The notes below the pieces were generated by a model. That model did not search any database and was not told the origin of the DNA. It saw only the letters and a list, made by a program, of their open reading frames with translations. This document shows positions 36,064-47,700 of a stretch of 64,000 nucleotides of DNA, one piece after another (the stretch's first letter is position 1; each line of letters starts with the position of its first letter). The DNA comes from Magicicada septendecula (lineage: Eukaryota > Arthropoda > Insecta > Hemiptera > Cicadidae): contig CM068371.1 of the NCBI GenBank assembly GCA_034769895.1, positions 402,271,469-402,335,468 on the forward strand, in the 5' to 3' direction. Position numbers and translations under genes: made by a program.

Positions 36064-37280
36064 ATTTCATCGTTAAAACAATAATAATTTTAACGAACGT
36101 TTGAGTGGGATTGGTGACACGCGAAACGTTTGTTGTAATCTCTCTCTGAATGTCCACCACAGACAAACATCTGGAACAGCACCAACAAAGATAGCTTCTA
36201 AGAAGAAAAGAAGCTATCTTAAGGGACATTAGTTTCAGAACTCGGAAAAATCTCATAAAATTACTGAGTTGAGCTGTGTTAGTTTCTGGAATCGCGGACA
36301 ATGGGAAAAGGAACGACGATCGATTTGCGGCTTTTGAGACGTGTAACTGGAGGTGGATGTTATGAATTTTTTCGGTGGGGTGGGTTGAAGCGATTCGTCT
36401 ACGTGAGAGTGTAGGATTGAGGAAAAGACTATTGAGAAGTAACCATCGACTGTGGTATTAGAGGAATTTTTGATAGATGTGTGAAGGCGAGGTCATATAA
36501 GAGCTTAAGTTAAGTGTTTATGAAGACACAGACTTTGAAACAACACAAGTTGTTTTTAAACAGAGGGCGATTAAAATCATTGTTTCATAATTTAGTGACA
36601 CACCAGTGACCGCATAACAAAGGTCTGTAAGATACATCATTGGATGCTGTCGCAAGATTAGTGCGTCTACAACCGCTAAGGTGGAAATTGAGATTAATCG
36701 TCTCGTGATAATTCATTTCGATGTCATTAGTTGGTACAAAGTTTGAATTTTTAAATGCATCAATACGGCATTGATTTATACCACAGTTTGTTACAGAATG
36801 TACTAACTTATTTTAATTCGTTGTACATTCGCGTTAATCAGTATTTTCTGTATTGACAAATCCTGTTTTTGTTAGGACCCCCCCCCCACGAAATGAAAAA
36901 GATGAAGGAGTTGAAGTTTTGGTACATTTTGTCAAAAAACGGTAAGTCGCAAGGAACAAATTCGACAAGAAAGTCGGAGGTTACTTTCGCGCAGCCAATT
37001 AAGCAAAATCCCCAGTTATTTTTCACGCTTATTAAAACGGTATGACAAGGTGCACAAAAATCGGAATATATGGAAATGCTTGAAACCTATTTTGCGATTT
37101 TTTGGAAATATGTTGGGCATATTTTTCCGCTGTGTACGAATAAATCGACAAATTTTTGGCGCCACGTTTTGTTTATACCGGTATTGTGCATAGTACGCGG
37201 TTTCCTGATTAACAGAAATCAGACAGAGACGTGGAACTTGTACCATTTCTTCGTAGCGGACGGAGGAATGTTTATACGTA
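36064..37280. other. AT-rich DNA, small hairpin only
   Basis: A perfect hairpin AGATAGCTTCT...AGAAGCTATCT lies at 36189-36219. A C-run is at 36878-36888. No coding sequence is recognised. Confidence 0.4.
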
Positions 37281-37288
37281 GTACAAAC

Positions 37289-38236
37289 TAGAGGTGTGCT
37301 AAACTAGTATTTGAAAATAACAGGTACGAACAAAACCGTTCCAAAAAAATAACACGTACAAATACCTGTTATTATATACTTATTATACATATACATGTAT
37401 TATGTAATTTGTTATAAGAAATAAATTGAAACTAAAAGTATTAACAGTGTTACTTTACTCTGTGACTTTATTAAGCTGTTACTGTTTAAAAGAAAATAAG
37501 AAACAACAGAATTTATAGGCCTATCTCCCTTTGGGAATACTAATTTAAGTTTTCACTAGGAGTAAACAAACTGACATAGGTTTAATATTAAATTATTGGT
37601 TCCATTTTGGGTAGACAAATTAGTTGCGAAACTTGTAATCGTACAATAAATAATGTCAAAAAAATTTACGCGAGATGTGCACTGAAGTTAAAATCATCTC
37701 CGAAATCGCATTAACAAAAAGTACTATATGGCCTATCAGCCACTCTGTAGCTTATAACGCAATATAATCCGCTTTTTCAAAATTTACCCAATTGGTGACC
37801 AGTGTAATATGTAATTTGTTATTATAATCTGTATTATATTTCCTGCGTAACACACGAGAATAAATGTAACATCAGTATGCATTTTTTTCGTTTATTAAAA
37901 ACAGCTTCGTCTCTTTGGCATAGAGATATTCTGAACCTCGCAGTTTTGCTTTGTTTCGTATTTGTATGGCAATCGGCACACGCGCAGAATGAAGTATTCA
38001 CCTTCAAAAAGTGCCTTTGTACTCGTAATACTCGTAGTAGTACTCATTTACTTGTTTGTTCGTTAGTTGCGTATGGGGGTCCCGCGACTCCCCACCACGA
38101 GGCCGCGAGTAATCGGAACGGCTTTTCAGTTATCGTTGAATCGGAACAGGTATTTCAACTTTTCAGTGACTGTTAATCCGTTCCACAAAAACAATCGTTC
38201 CAGAATACCTGTTATAGGTATATCGGCCCACCTCTA
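37289..38236. mobile_element. hAT-type nonautonomous element
   Basis: The 948-bp element is flanked by GTACAAAC (37281-37288) and GTACAAAG (38237-38244), an 8-bp duplication with one difference. The ends are TAGAGGTGTGCT on the left and TAGAGGTGGGCC on the right (reverse complement), a common hAT end. Just inside both ends are AATAACAGGTA/ACCTGTTAT-type inverted motifs (37358, 38205) and GTTCC repeats. No transposase frame is seen. Confidence 0.8.
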
Positions 38237-38244
38237 GTACAAAG

Positions 38245-38840
38245 GTCTTTATCAATAACAGAACAAATACGATAGATAAATCAACAGTGACGATTGCTTT
38301 CGCGGTAGTACACCACTTATGACTAATGGTGCCAAATATATATCGTACGCCAATACGGCGGGGTTCACAAAATTTATTTTTACATTGAGCTGTACATGTT
38401 GCCAGCGCCGGTTAAAAATATTCACTTCATATACACGTATTTCAGTGGAACCGTGAACAGGTGGGTGTTGGATTCTAGAAACGTACGCACGCCACGTTGT
38501 TGCAAACAGTCGTCTAATGTCAACGGTGGCGAATCGCAGCGTGAATGATGCACTTTGTTCGTTTTCGTTCGGAACACGTAGGTGTTGACAATAGTCTGAT
38601 TGATTGAAACTGATTGCTCACGGATTGCAATTCCTGGACGCCTCTTTATTTATTGTCTCCGCAAGGGCGTGGTTGCCTCCCCCTCTACCGAGATTCAAAA
38701 TTCAAACTTTTATCCATTAGGCCTATTTTCACTGATAAATGGCATACACACTTTCGAAAGTTAACAATTATTTTATTAAACTCTCAGATTACAACAAATA
38801 TTTAGCTAAATAGTGATTACAATGAGCATAATAGTACTTA
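38245..38840. other. mixed DNA without recognised features
   Basis: CpG-richer between 38440 and 38590, with no supported exon or promoter. Confidence 0.4.
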
Positions 38841-38843
38841 AGC

Positions 38844-39280
38844 CTAGAAAATACCAAGCGATCCATTTTTTTTTTTTTTTCTTGATTTTGGCTTAACGAA
38901 GTCTTGTATAATTTCTTGTAAATCGAGCGATTCAAATATCTCGCTTTCAATATTCAACCTTGCTAACGAAGATAATCTCTCTTCTCCCATAGTCGAACTC
39001 ATCATGTGCGTTTTAAAACAGAATAATATTTCAGTTTCGCAGTTAGCTATTGGACTCGTTAAAAGCAGACGATAAGCAGTGTATATATTCCGAAATTCAT
39101 AAATCATTTTACAGTCAATTAATCCAGCACACATCTTTTTATGATTTTGGATTCAGAACCTTTTTTTTTTCCAAAACGGTTTTGTAATTTAGGGCTGCAT
39201 GGTGTGCCCCCTCTGACAGCTGAGGCCCTGGTGCCCGATGGTGCAGCATACCCTAGCTCTATATGAATAATCCGCCACTG
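38844..39280 (-). pseudogene. hAT element end with transposase C-terminal domain
   Basis: On the minus strand an end reading CAGTGGCGGATTATTCATAT starts at 39280. After about 145 bp it enters a frame (39134 to 38844) whose C-terminal half matches the hAT dimerisation region: KTHMMSSTMGEERLSSLARL, then NIESEIFESLDLQEIIQDF. The usual ...ERSFS.LK.IK..LRS.M...RL..L..L..E pattern is clear. The region that should read (A)ERSFS is altered to NCETEILFCF. The RNase H-like catalytic part is absent and the left end of the element was not found. Confidence 0.7.
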
Positions 39281-40479
39281 GTGTAGAGTAGAATTTCTAA
39301 ATTTCAGAGTTCGGAGAATAAATAAGCCTGCCTCAGTCTTCCTCAGCTGTCACGTTCTTCCTGTAGAGTGTGTAAGGTAGTGAACATGTGACCACAGAAT
39401 CCGGTAATACAGACTCTTTTGGATTTTATCAGTTTGATTTTTAAAATATTATGGAGTGTTCTATATTTCGATTTGTGGAGATCTCAACCTAAACCAGCCT
39501 CCTAAGTTTCTACTTCCCACTTACCTTCAATTACGCACTTCATGGTTCAGTACCGTTCTCGTCACGAGATCTAAGTTCTTCATTTTTTCTTTTTTTTCCG
39601 TCATTCTTTCCCTTCCTTTATTGAGCTTAAGGAGAACCTCAGTATTCGCGATGAGATCTGCCCAATATAGACGCAGCGTTTCACCACTTCATGAACAGCC
39701 CGCCACTCAAACGGCTTTCAGTTTATCAGATAAGTTTGTTTTGAAGCCCAGGTTTCGGTCAGCGAAATAGCTTATCGTTTCGTGAATGCGAAAACCAACA
39801 TACCACAAATCAAACTTGAGCTGTTCTTGTTACAGCCAAATGGTTCTGTTTATTAGCTGTTATATGCGATTTTCATAGATTCGCTTTGTCGAACTGTGAG
39901 TCCGCGCATCTTCTGCTGGAATCGTAGTAAACAGCTTCGTACGTGTAATGTTGAAATGTATGTCAAGGACAGGTTACAAATAGGATTCGCTGTGCTAGAT
40001 TGGAAACGAATGAAGAGTTTGGTTTTTTGTGATCGTATTTGCTTTGATGCAGAACGGTAGCAGCCCCAAAATCAAGCGTAACCTGAATGGCGCTCGAGAC
40101 GCAACCGTGACATTCCTGTTTTTATTACCAAGTTGTAGCATAATCAGGATCAGAGAAATTTAAATTTTTGGAAAATTCACGCAGAAATGGCTTAAGGGAA
40201 ACTATTTGGTATTTCGGAATATTTGAGAGTTTCAACATAGATTGGTAGAGGTTAGATCTTCAAGGAATTTTGTAATTTGTAAGGAATTATTACAGCATAA
40301 TATTGATACTGTCTTATTGTTAGGGACGAAGAAAATGTTTAGGTATAAATGGATCTAGCTGTTATTTTTCTTTAGACCGTGTTAGTTAATTCTTTTGGTT
40401 AATTGGAGTGTAGAAAAAGAGTGATGAGGTAGGTACTGTACTGTATATGTAACACACAGCCAATGTGAACTTGAATATT
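39281..40479. other. mixed DNA without recognised features
   Basis: Open frames here (such as 39456-39770) are Ser/Leu-rich without motif or splice context. Confidence 0.4.
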
Positions 40480-42170
40480 TAAGATGGCGAGAAGTTTGTT
40501 GTTGTTTATATCCAGAGGAAGGTAGGAAGGGAGTAAATCAGTTTTATGAATCTCTTTAGAAGATTGTAGGTGAAGTTAAAAAAAATTGATTATTGGTTGC
40601 CAGTGATTGTAATGGAAGTATTAGTAAGGAACCATTAGAAGAAATAATGCTAATTGTGAAACACTGCATTAGCATTAACAGGTTACATCTTGAAATTAAT
40701 GTTATAGACATGAGGACACATTCATCGGTATACGTGTATTGCATAAGGTCAGAGATCGACAATAGATTATACATAGATAAGGTAGTTTCTTGTTGTCGGC
40801 CTATTTAGAGACAGCGATAAACCTGGTCTTGGTTACCAGGACTTGATCACAGTAATAAAAGAAACACTGGCACACTGAGGATGAGCAATTTGCCACTGTT
40901 GAGGCCTCAATAAATACAGTTCGGTAGTGTTGGTAGTTTGGTACGAATTGGAGAAGGCGCTTTATGAGCACAAAAGCACCGAGCCGGGATAATTTAGTTA
41001 TGGAATTATTTCTCTAAGTTCCCCAACGCCCGATCAGAAAACGGTTAGAGTTCCGGATTGTCGTCAATGTTGGAAGCAAAAAGGAGGCCACAGTGTCCTT
41101 AATAAAGGAGATCGGTTGACCTAGCTAACGTTAGAGTAAAAGACTTTTAAGTTCAGGTTATAGACTTTACACCAGAATATTTTCTGACCGTTTATTATCT
41201 CTTATATACTGCAAAAAAAAGCAGGATTACTCCAGAATGCAGGATCCAGTTTTACTGGAAAAAGCAGGATTTAATAAAGTAGAACTTATACGGATAATGT
41301 ATTTATTTTGAAACAATTAATGGAGAAAAGATGAGAGAGTTCAGTGTTGAAGTACATACAGAATGTTTGAAGATTGTTTAAATACTTTGATAGAATATTA
41401 CGAGTTAAAAAATGGACGATAATGAATAGGAGACGGAGATTTCCAAAGGAAATGTAGAGTTGGTAAGAACATGTTTGATATTACTAAAATCTGTGCTAAG
41501 AAAAGTTCGGAAATGGTTGTCGAAATGGGTGTGCTACAAAACTATTGTATATTTCCAGTTTTGTCCTTTTTTATTTAGACGATGGCATAAGAACACGAAA
41601 GAATATACGTCAGGGCTTCAGGTTTTAACAACAGTTTGAGGTAGTGATATTTTTGTCAGAACACTTACCGTCAGGACATTATTTCCAGTAGACTAAAAAT
41701 GCTTCAAATGGCTTTACTGGAATTACGGTAGATAATCCAGTCATATAGTTTTGTAGTCTGCACAAATAACACCGAATCGATGACGTTGTGTGGTTTATAC
41801 TAGTTAGATGCGAGTTAATCGTAGATGATAAGCCAAATAATCGGGTACAGCAATTCATGTTTTTAGGTTGCACTGCATCCTCTTTTCTTGAATTAAATGT
41901 GAACCTTATAATTGAAGCATTTACCAACTAAATGGTACTGTAGCAGAGGTTTAAGCGAATACGGCAACTGGCGATTAAATTTTATTTCTGGGTTAGGTTT
42001 GGTGCAGAGAATTGGGTGTTATAAATACACAAGAAGAACCCAGTTTAATGCTTCACGCAATGGAATGCTTTTTTACGTTACGCGCTTTGTTTTCGAGAAG
42101 TGACAGCATCAGAAACGATGAAGTCAGGGAAACACTAAATAAATAACTACTTGAACTTGAACGGAAATAT
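40480..42170 (+). pseudogene. decayed LINE ORF2, left part, split by an LTR element
   Basis: The plus strand shows an endonuclease segment: YIPEEGRKGVNQFYESL (about 40510-40557), then VASDCNGSISKEPLEEIM (about 40595-40650). Weak RT traces follow, including MGVLQNYCIF.VL around 41528-41570 and a late-RT block FLGCTASSFLELNVNLIIEA (about 41859-41920). The frame is heavily broken by stops. At 42170 it is interrupted by the Ty3/Gypsy element. The C-terminal continuation is found on the other side at 48269. Confidence 0.6.
42167..42170. repeat. 4-bp target-site duplication (ATAT), left copy
   Basis: ATAT directly precedes the left LTR and recurs at 48269-48272 directly after the right LTR. A 4-bp duplication is normal for Ty3/Gypsy integrases. 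Confidence 0.85.
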
Positions 42171-42738
42171 TGTTACGACGGTCTACTCGATCGTCGTAGG
42201 TACAGTGGAAACAAAATAAGTACAAGACACCAATCAAGTCACTAATCACACCTTTAATTGTTACAGTAAAACAGTTCGTAATTAACAACACAGTGTCTAC
42301 AACAAATCAAATGAAAATTGTTCACACGCAATAAAATGTCCACTAATATTAAAACTCAATTGTATTACAATTATACCGTCCGAATATAAAACGCAACACT
42401 TCACTAATAACTACTTGAACGTACACAGTAATAACTCGAACCGCTCTGTAAATATATCGCACTAATACTCTCGAACCGCACAGTCAAAAATTCGCCTCAT
42501 ACTAAACTGAACGTCGTTTGAGTACCGCTATTTATAGCTAGTCGAATATCTAGACGATTCCTAATTGCGTCGTAGCGTGCGTATGAAATACGTAATTAAC
42601 CTTGACACAGTCCGCATGGCTGGCGGCATCGAGAACTTTCTCGTAGATGCGGATACAAGCACGTACACCACACGCATACACTCTGGATCTGTCTGGAACG
42701 TTCGATAAACTCGTAGATTGTTCTGTGACGTCGTAACA
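42171..42738 (-). repeat. 3' LTR of the Ty3/Gypsy element
   Basis: 568 bp, almost identical to 47701-48268. On the minus strand it carries a TATAAATA box (42529-42536) and, 27 bases on, TCAGTTTAG (from 42509), an insect-type initiator. Confidence 0.93.
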
Positions 42739-42753
42739 CATCCTCCTCCTTAA
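42739..42753 (-). promoter_or_regulatory. polypurine tract
   Basis: The minus strand reads TTAAGGAGGAGGATG immediately before the 3' LTR, the priming site for plus-strand DNA synthesis. Confidence 0.75.
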
Positions 42754-42791
42754 GCCTGTTCGTCCCGAACTGGCAAACCGTCTCTAAAGTT

Positions 42792-43869
42792 CTACTTAGC
42801 CACGCGGTCTAGGTGGACGACCTTGAACTTTCGCTGTCCTTTCTGTTGAATCCGATAAACAACATCGTTAATTCTTTTTTTCACAGTGTAGGGTCCTTCC
42901 CAGTTAGACTGAAGCTTAGGTGAGTGACCACGACGGCGCTTTGGATTGAACAACCAGACCTGATCTCCTTCTTGGAAACCCACACTATTGCTGCGAATGT
43001 CATATATCGAGTTTTCATTTTATCACTGGCAACTTCAGCCGTCCTCTTACCAAGCGATTCATTTCTCGCAGTTGGTTTTCTAATTGCGAGGAATAGTTCT
43101 TTGGCTCTTGGGACTGAGTCTCAGGTGATCCAAACATCAAGTCCCCAGGAAGACGAATCTCCCGCCCAAACACCAATTTTACTGGAGTCATGCCGGTGGT
43201 GTCATGTACTGATGACCTATACGCCATAAGGAATAGTGGTATACGTTGGTCCCAGTCTGTTTAGTTCTCGTCAACAACTTTCGAAAGATGCTGCTCTAGT
43301 GTCCTGTTGAATCTCTCAACCATCCCATCCGACTGAGGATGCAGAGGCGTTGTCCTGGTCTTTCGAATTCCGAGTAGACGGCATAATTCTTTAAACACTC
43401 CTGATTCGAAATTTCTCCCTTGATCTGTATGGATTTCCATAGGGGCTCCATAACGGCAACAGAAGTTGTGAACTAACTGCTTTGCCACAGTGGTAACCTC
43501 CTGATTTGGAATTGCGTAGGCTTCCACCCACTTAGTAAAGTAGTCACCTACAACCATGATGTACCGGTTTCCATCGTCAGTAACTGGGAATGGTCCAGCA
43601 ATGTTATGGCAATTCTCTCGAAAGGTTGTCCAACGTTATACTGTATAAATTTTTCCCTTGCTTCTGGTTTGTGGGCCCTTGCTTGCAGCACATATTTCAC
43701 ACGTCCGAACCCATTCCTGTACGTCGTGGCGAAGATGAAGCCAATAGAATCGTTTCCGTATTTTCTCAAGGGTTTTGTTAACGCCAAGATGGCCTCCAGA
43801 TGTTCCATCATGCAGCTCCTTCAAAACAGACTGCACTTTACTCCGGGGAACTATCAACTGCATGACCAC
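42792..43869 (-). pseudogene. integrase region of the Ty3/Gypsy element, broken
   Basis: Order on the minus strand: a zinc-binding domain (43869-43636) with LHDGTSGGHLGVNKTLEK and a C..C pair in VRTCEICAASK; the catalytic core in two frames, with HTDQGRNFES carrying the second Asp and PQSDGMVERFNRTLEQ carrying the Glu, 35 residues between them; then MAYRSSVHDTTGMTPVKLVF; and a C-terminal domain (42983-42792) with FQEGDQVWLFNP. At the first catalytic Asp (before GPFPVTDDG, near 43600) the frame is shifted and no Asp can be read. Other lesions are a frameshift before 43869, a TAA at 43261-43263 and a frameshift near 43000. The enzyme cannot be made from this copy. Confidence 0.9.
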
Positions 43870-45535
43870 GTCTCGTCCATCTGCACTTTCCCAAGCCCTT
43901 TTCAGTAATCCGTTTTCTAAGATGAGATTCCCATTGTGCCCAGTAGCCCTTCAGCACTTCGGAACCATGGCAGATATCTTGCCAATCCGGGCGGCGACCT
44001 TCCTCTTTTGCTGTCAAGATCGGTCCATTGTCTTCATCAGTCATCTGTTCTTGTCGACAGTCTTGTGTTGTCCAGCCGTCAGCCAGGAAATCTACAGTGA
44101 TGGCTTGAACATATTCGCTTGAATTTTGTTCTTCCTTTCTGTGGGAATGTCGGCAGTCTTCCGGGCACGGTCTTCGTGATAAGCCATCTCCATTACCGTG
44201 CAGGCGCCCCCGCCGATGTTGTACCTTGAAGTTGTACTCTTGCAGACGTTCGAGCCACCTTGCCAACTGTCCTTCCGGATTTTTAAATCTCAAGAGCCAT
44301 GCAAGTGCAGCATGGTCGGTACATAGTGAAAACTCTCTCCCATAGAGGTATTTATGGAAGTGCTCCAAAGCTCTGACAATTGCCAACAACTCTCTTCTTG
44401 TAACACAATAATTTCTCTCTGGTTTAGAAAACGTCTTGCTGTAATACGCTATTACTCGTTCTTCACCGTTCTGCACTTGAGACAAAACTGCTCCTAGACC
44501 AGTATTGCTTGCGTCTGTGTCTACGATGTACTTCCCTTCGGAAGCTGGAAAAGCGAGAATTGGCTGCGAACATAATGCAATCTTCAACGTTCTAAATGCT
44601 TGTTCACACTCTCTCGACCATTGGAAGTTTCGTTTATTTTCCGTTAGCTCATGTAGTGGTTTAGCAATAGTAGCGAAGCCTTTCACAAAACGTCGGTAAT
44701 ATGAGCATAACCCCAGGAAATTCCGAACTTCGTGTTTATTCTTCGGAACTGGCCAGTCTCTTACGGTGTCTACTTTATTAGTATCCATGCTAACACCCGC
44801 TGCCGAAACCAGATGGCCCAAATACTGTACTTCCTTCTGGAATAGAGAACACTTCTTCGGGCTCAGCTTCAGTTGTGCACCGTAAATTCTAGTTAGAACT
44901 TCCTTAAGGTTTTCCAAATGATCTTCGAAAGTCTTCCCGATCACTATGACATCGTCTAAGTAGACAAGGCAAGTTTTCCACGTCAGGCCTCGGAGTATCA
45001 GGTCCATCAATCTCTCAAATGTTGCCGGTGCATTACAGAGTCCAAATGGCATGACGTTAAATTGGAATAAGCCACTTGGGGTCGAGAAAGCGGTCTTTTC
45101 CTTGTCTTCTTGATGAAGACCCACTTGTCAATATCCACTCTTCAGGTCCAATGTGGAAAACCACTGTGCTGCGGACAACGTGTCGAGTGTATCGTCAACG
45201 CGAGGTAATGGATAGCAGTCTTTCTTTGTAACGTCATTTAACCTCCGGTAGTCTACGCAGAAACGCAATCCACCATCCTTCTTCGCTACCAGCACTACAG
45301 GGGAAGACCAAGCACTTGACGAAGGTTCGATTACTCCCTCTGTCAACATGTCCTATACTAACCGAGACATCTCCTCTTGTTTAGATAATGGAGGCCTTCG
45401 AGGAGGTTGGCGTATCGGTGTTGTGTCCCCGGTATTGATGCGATGTTGCACAAGAGAGGTTCTTCCCAGTGACTGTCCCCGAACTGCAAAACAATCTTTG
45501 AATTCGTGTAAAAACTGTCTGAGTTCTTTTACCTC
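43838..45535 (-). pseudogene. reverse transcriptase and RNase H of the Ty3/Gypsy element, broken
   Basis: The RT starts around 45535, in a different frame from the protease. It shows [33 protein letters not shown] and [10 protein letters not shown] (motif A with its Asp), then PFGLCNAPATFERLM and the catalytic YLDD at about 44951-44962. The thumb and connection follow, then RNase H with DTDASNTGLGAVLS, a Glu in VTRRELLAIV and TDHAALAWLL. The long part (45124-43838, about 428 codons) is uninterrupted. Two stops lie upstream in the same frame: TAG at 45353-45355 and TGA at 45128-45130 (in SGY.QVGL, where Trp is usual). Confidence 0.92.
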
Positions 45536-46325
45536 ACCACTCGTTAGAAGATCTGTTCAATAATTCTTGCAGTTCCTCTGGTAATTTAGAAGTACCCGAA
45601 GAACTGGGTCTTCGTTGCGTTATTCCGGCTACCCAGGCCACAGGAGTCAATTTGTCTAGGAGCGTATTGCTTTTTAAAGTGATAGCTTGATCCAAAATAT
45701 TCGCCATTCTAATAGGTACATTTCCGGTTTCGTCAGGTTTTACTAAACTTCTGGCAATTAGTATGCCCGGTGTGCTGACTACCTGGGGTTCGAATATAGA
45801 GCACTGATTGCCCCTAGTGTCTACCGCAGTCCTAACCATGATGATATTTTCAGAGTTTGGCGGAACAGTTACGGCCACTTGGTTTATGACGTCCATCGAT
45901 TTTTCTGCTGTTGTCATTGTTGATACCATTACCTCTTCGCCTCCGATTTTCAAGACATTGCTTTTGAAGTCGACTATAAATCCATAAGCATTCATAACGT
46001 CCACACCAAGATTTGCTTCATCCACAATGTCTGCAACAAGTACTTGATGATTAAACTTAAGTCGACCGAGGCATAGGTGTATCTCCACTTTTCCAAACAC
46101 TTTTACAGGCCGTCTAGTAGCTGTTCGTAAGCTGCAAGAGCACCAGATTGGCTTGAGATCTTTCACTACATCGGGCCGCACAATAGAAACTGTTGCGCCT
46201 GTGTCAACTGTAATCGAGATTGGCCTTTCTTGAACAAATCCGGTAACCACCAAGCTTCCGCTGTTTTTCTGAAGTGTAGAAATTGAGTATTCTCTAGGGG
46301 CTTCGTTCCTCCAGTTAGTTAGCAC
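45534..46325 (-). pseudogene. aspartic protease region of the Ty3/Gypsy element
   Basis: An open frame of 263 codons contains the protease active site ITVDTGATVSIV at residues 38-49, and GVDVMNAYGFIVDFKS in place of the usual G.DFL segment. It ends at a TGA (45534-45536) because of a frameshift relative to RT. Its frame is -1 relative to gag, the offset used by programmed frameshifting in many retroelements, though here damage could also explain it. The region after residue 170 is the linker to RT. Confidence 0.85.
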
Positions 46326-46360
46326 ATGCCCCGTTGTACCGACTATTGCTCGTTCCCCTG

Positions 46361-47610
46361 CTACTGAATTCTAACCCGACAATCTCGTTGTAGATGTCCA
46401 GGTTTCCCACATCTATAACACTTCGGTTTTCCATCCTTTCTTATTTTATTCTGTGGCGCCGACTGTCGAGTCTCTGTTCCTTGTTCTTCTTCCTCATCGT
46501 CTGTGCCGTCGCGATCTTTTAGTGCGCGCAATTTATGACTTGTCCAACCAGACGCTGATTTGGCGGCCTCAAATTGCAAAGCATGTACCAGGGCGTCCGC
46601 ACTGTTCTGGTGTCTTGCCATTCGTAACACTTGCTGTAGTTCGTTATCCTCGGACACCAGCAGTAAATGTCTGCATCGCAAAACTCGTTCGAAAATCTTC
46701 TGGCGCTTCAGGATAGGCCAGTCTAATAAGTATGTCGATACTTGCTTGAAACTCTTGAATGCTTCCCCGGAATGCTGTCGCCTTGGTCTCAACTGGGTGC
46801 AGTACACATCTCGCAAATGTTTATCTCAGTACCGTAATTCTAGAGCTTTTATCAACTCGGCATAGATGTTCTGGCTGTCAGGTGGCACTTTCTGTATTAG
46901 TTCTGCCGCGGGTCCTTTTAATGCGAGAACGAGTGAGACTGCCTTGTCTTTCTCTGTCCAATTATTTGTGCATGCAGCAGCTTCAAATTGGTGGAGGTAC
47001 GTTGCCCAGTGACTGCTTCCGTCAAAGGTTGAAGCTTTGACATGAACTGTCCCTACTGCAGGCAAAATGACTTTCTCTATTGGCTTATTTTCTGTGTCTT
47101 TTTCTGTCTTTATCACTGGTACAGTCTGTTCAAACATTTGTTTTGGTTGAATCTTCATGCACTGTTCAACTTCAATTTTAATTTGTTCTCTTATGTTTGC
47201 CATTGAGTTTTCTACTGCAGATATTTTTGTTGACATAACTTCTTCCACAGTCAAGACAGATTTTTCTACCTCAGATATTTTAGTAACTTGTTTATTAACT
47301 TTCAAATATTGTTTATTGGGTCACCTCGTAGGAGACCCAATTCTGCTGTACTGTGTTCTTGAATCTGTTTCTGCTCCTGTATTAATGCTTTGATATCTTC
47401 CGTTTCCTGTCGTCGCCGTTCCTCTGTCTCTTCTCTTTCCTGCCTGCGTTTTTCATCCTATCGTTTTTCTGCTTCTTCTCTTTCTTGTCTTCGTTCTTCT
47501 TTTTGTCGTCTTTCTGCTTCTTCCGCCTCCTGTCTCCGTTTCTCGTCCTGTCGTTTTTCTGTCTGCAACAGCAGCGCCTGTAAATTTTCCATCATCTGAC
47601 TGGCATCCAT
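46361..47610 (-). pseudogene. gag of the Ty3/Gypsy element, broken
   Basis: The minus-strand ATG at 47610 begins MDASQMMENLQALL, then a Lys/Arg/Glu-rich coiled-coil segment (repeated KRRQE units). The capsid-like part includes STFDGSSHWATYLHQFE and AVSLVLALKGPAAELIQ. The nucleocapsid end has one CCHC knuckle, CYRCGKPGHLQRDC, at about 46380-46420. Breaks: TAG at 47458-47460 (in EKR.DEKR, where neighbouring units have Gln), a frameshift near 47300, and TGA at 46826-46828 within one otherwise continuous frame. The last two pieces (47305-46826 and 46816-46361) are in the same frame. Confidence 0.88.
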
Positions 47611-47681
47611 TGTTTATCGATTAATTACGAATCACACTCGTCTTGTACAAAGTGTCCGCTGTTTCCACTGTTAACCGTTCT

Positions 47682-47699
47682 ATCCCAGTTCTGACACCA
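47682..47699 (-). promoter_or_regulatory. primer-binding site, tRNA-Leu type
   Basis: One base inside the 5' LTR the minus strand reads TGGTGTCAGAACTGGGAT. From memory the 3' end of insect tRNA-Leu gives TGGTGTCAGAAGTGGGAT, one mismatch. Confidence 0.65.
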
Positions 47700-47700
47700 C

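Noticed and set aside
37877-38176. Frame starting with a signal-peptide-like segment
   Set aside because: It lies inside a hAT-like nonautonomous element, has no family motif, and its hydrophobicity comes from T-rich sequence.
43775-44122. Plus-strand open frames across the Gypsy element
   Set aside because: They are opposite-strand shadows of integrase and RNase H coding sequence.
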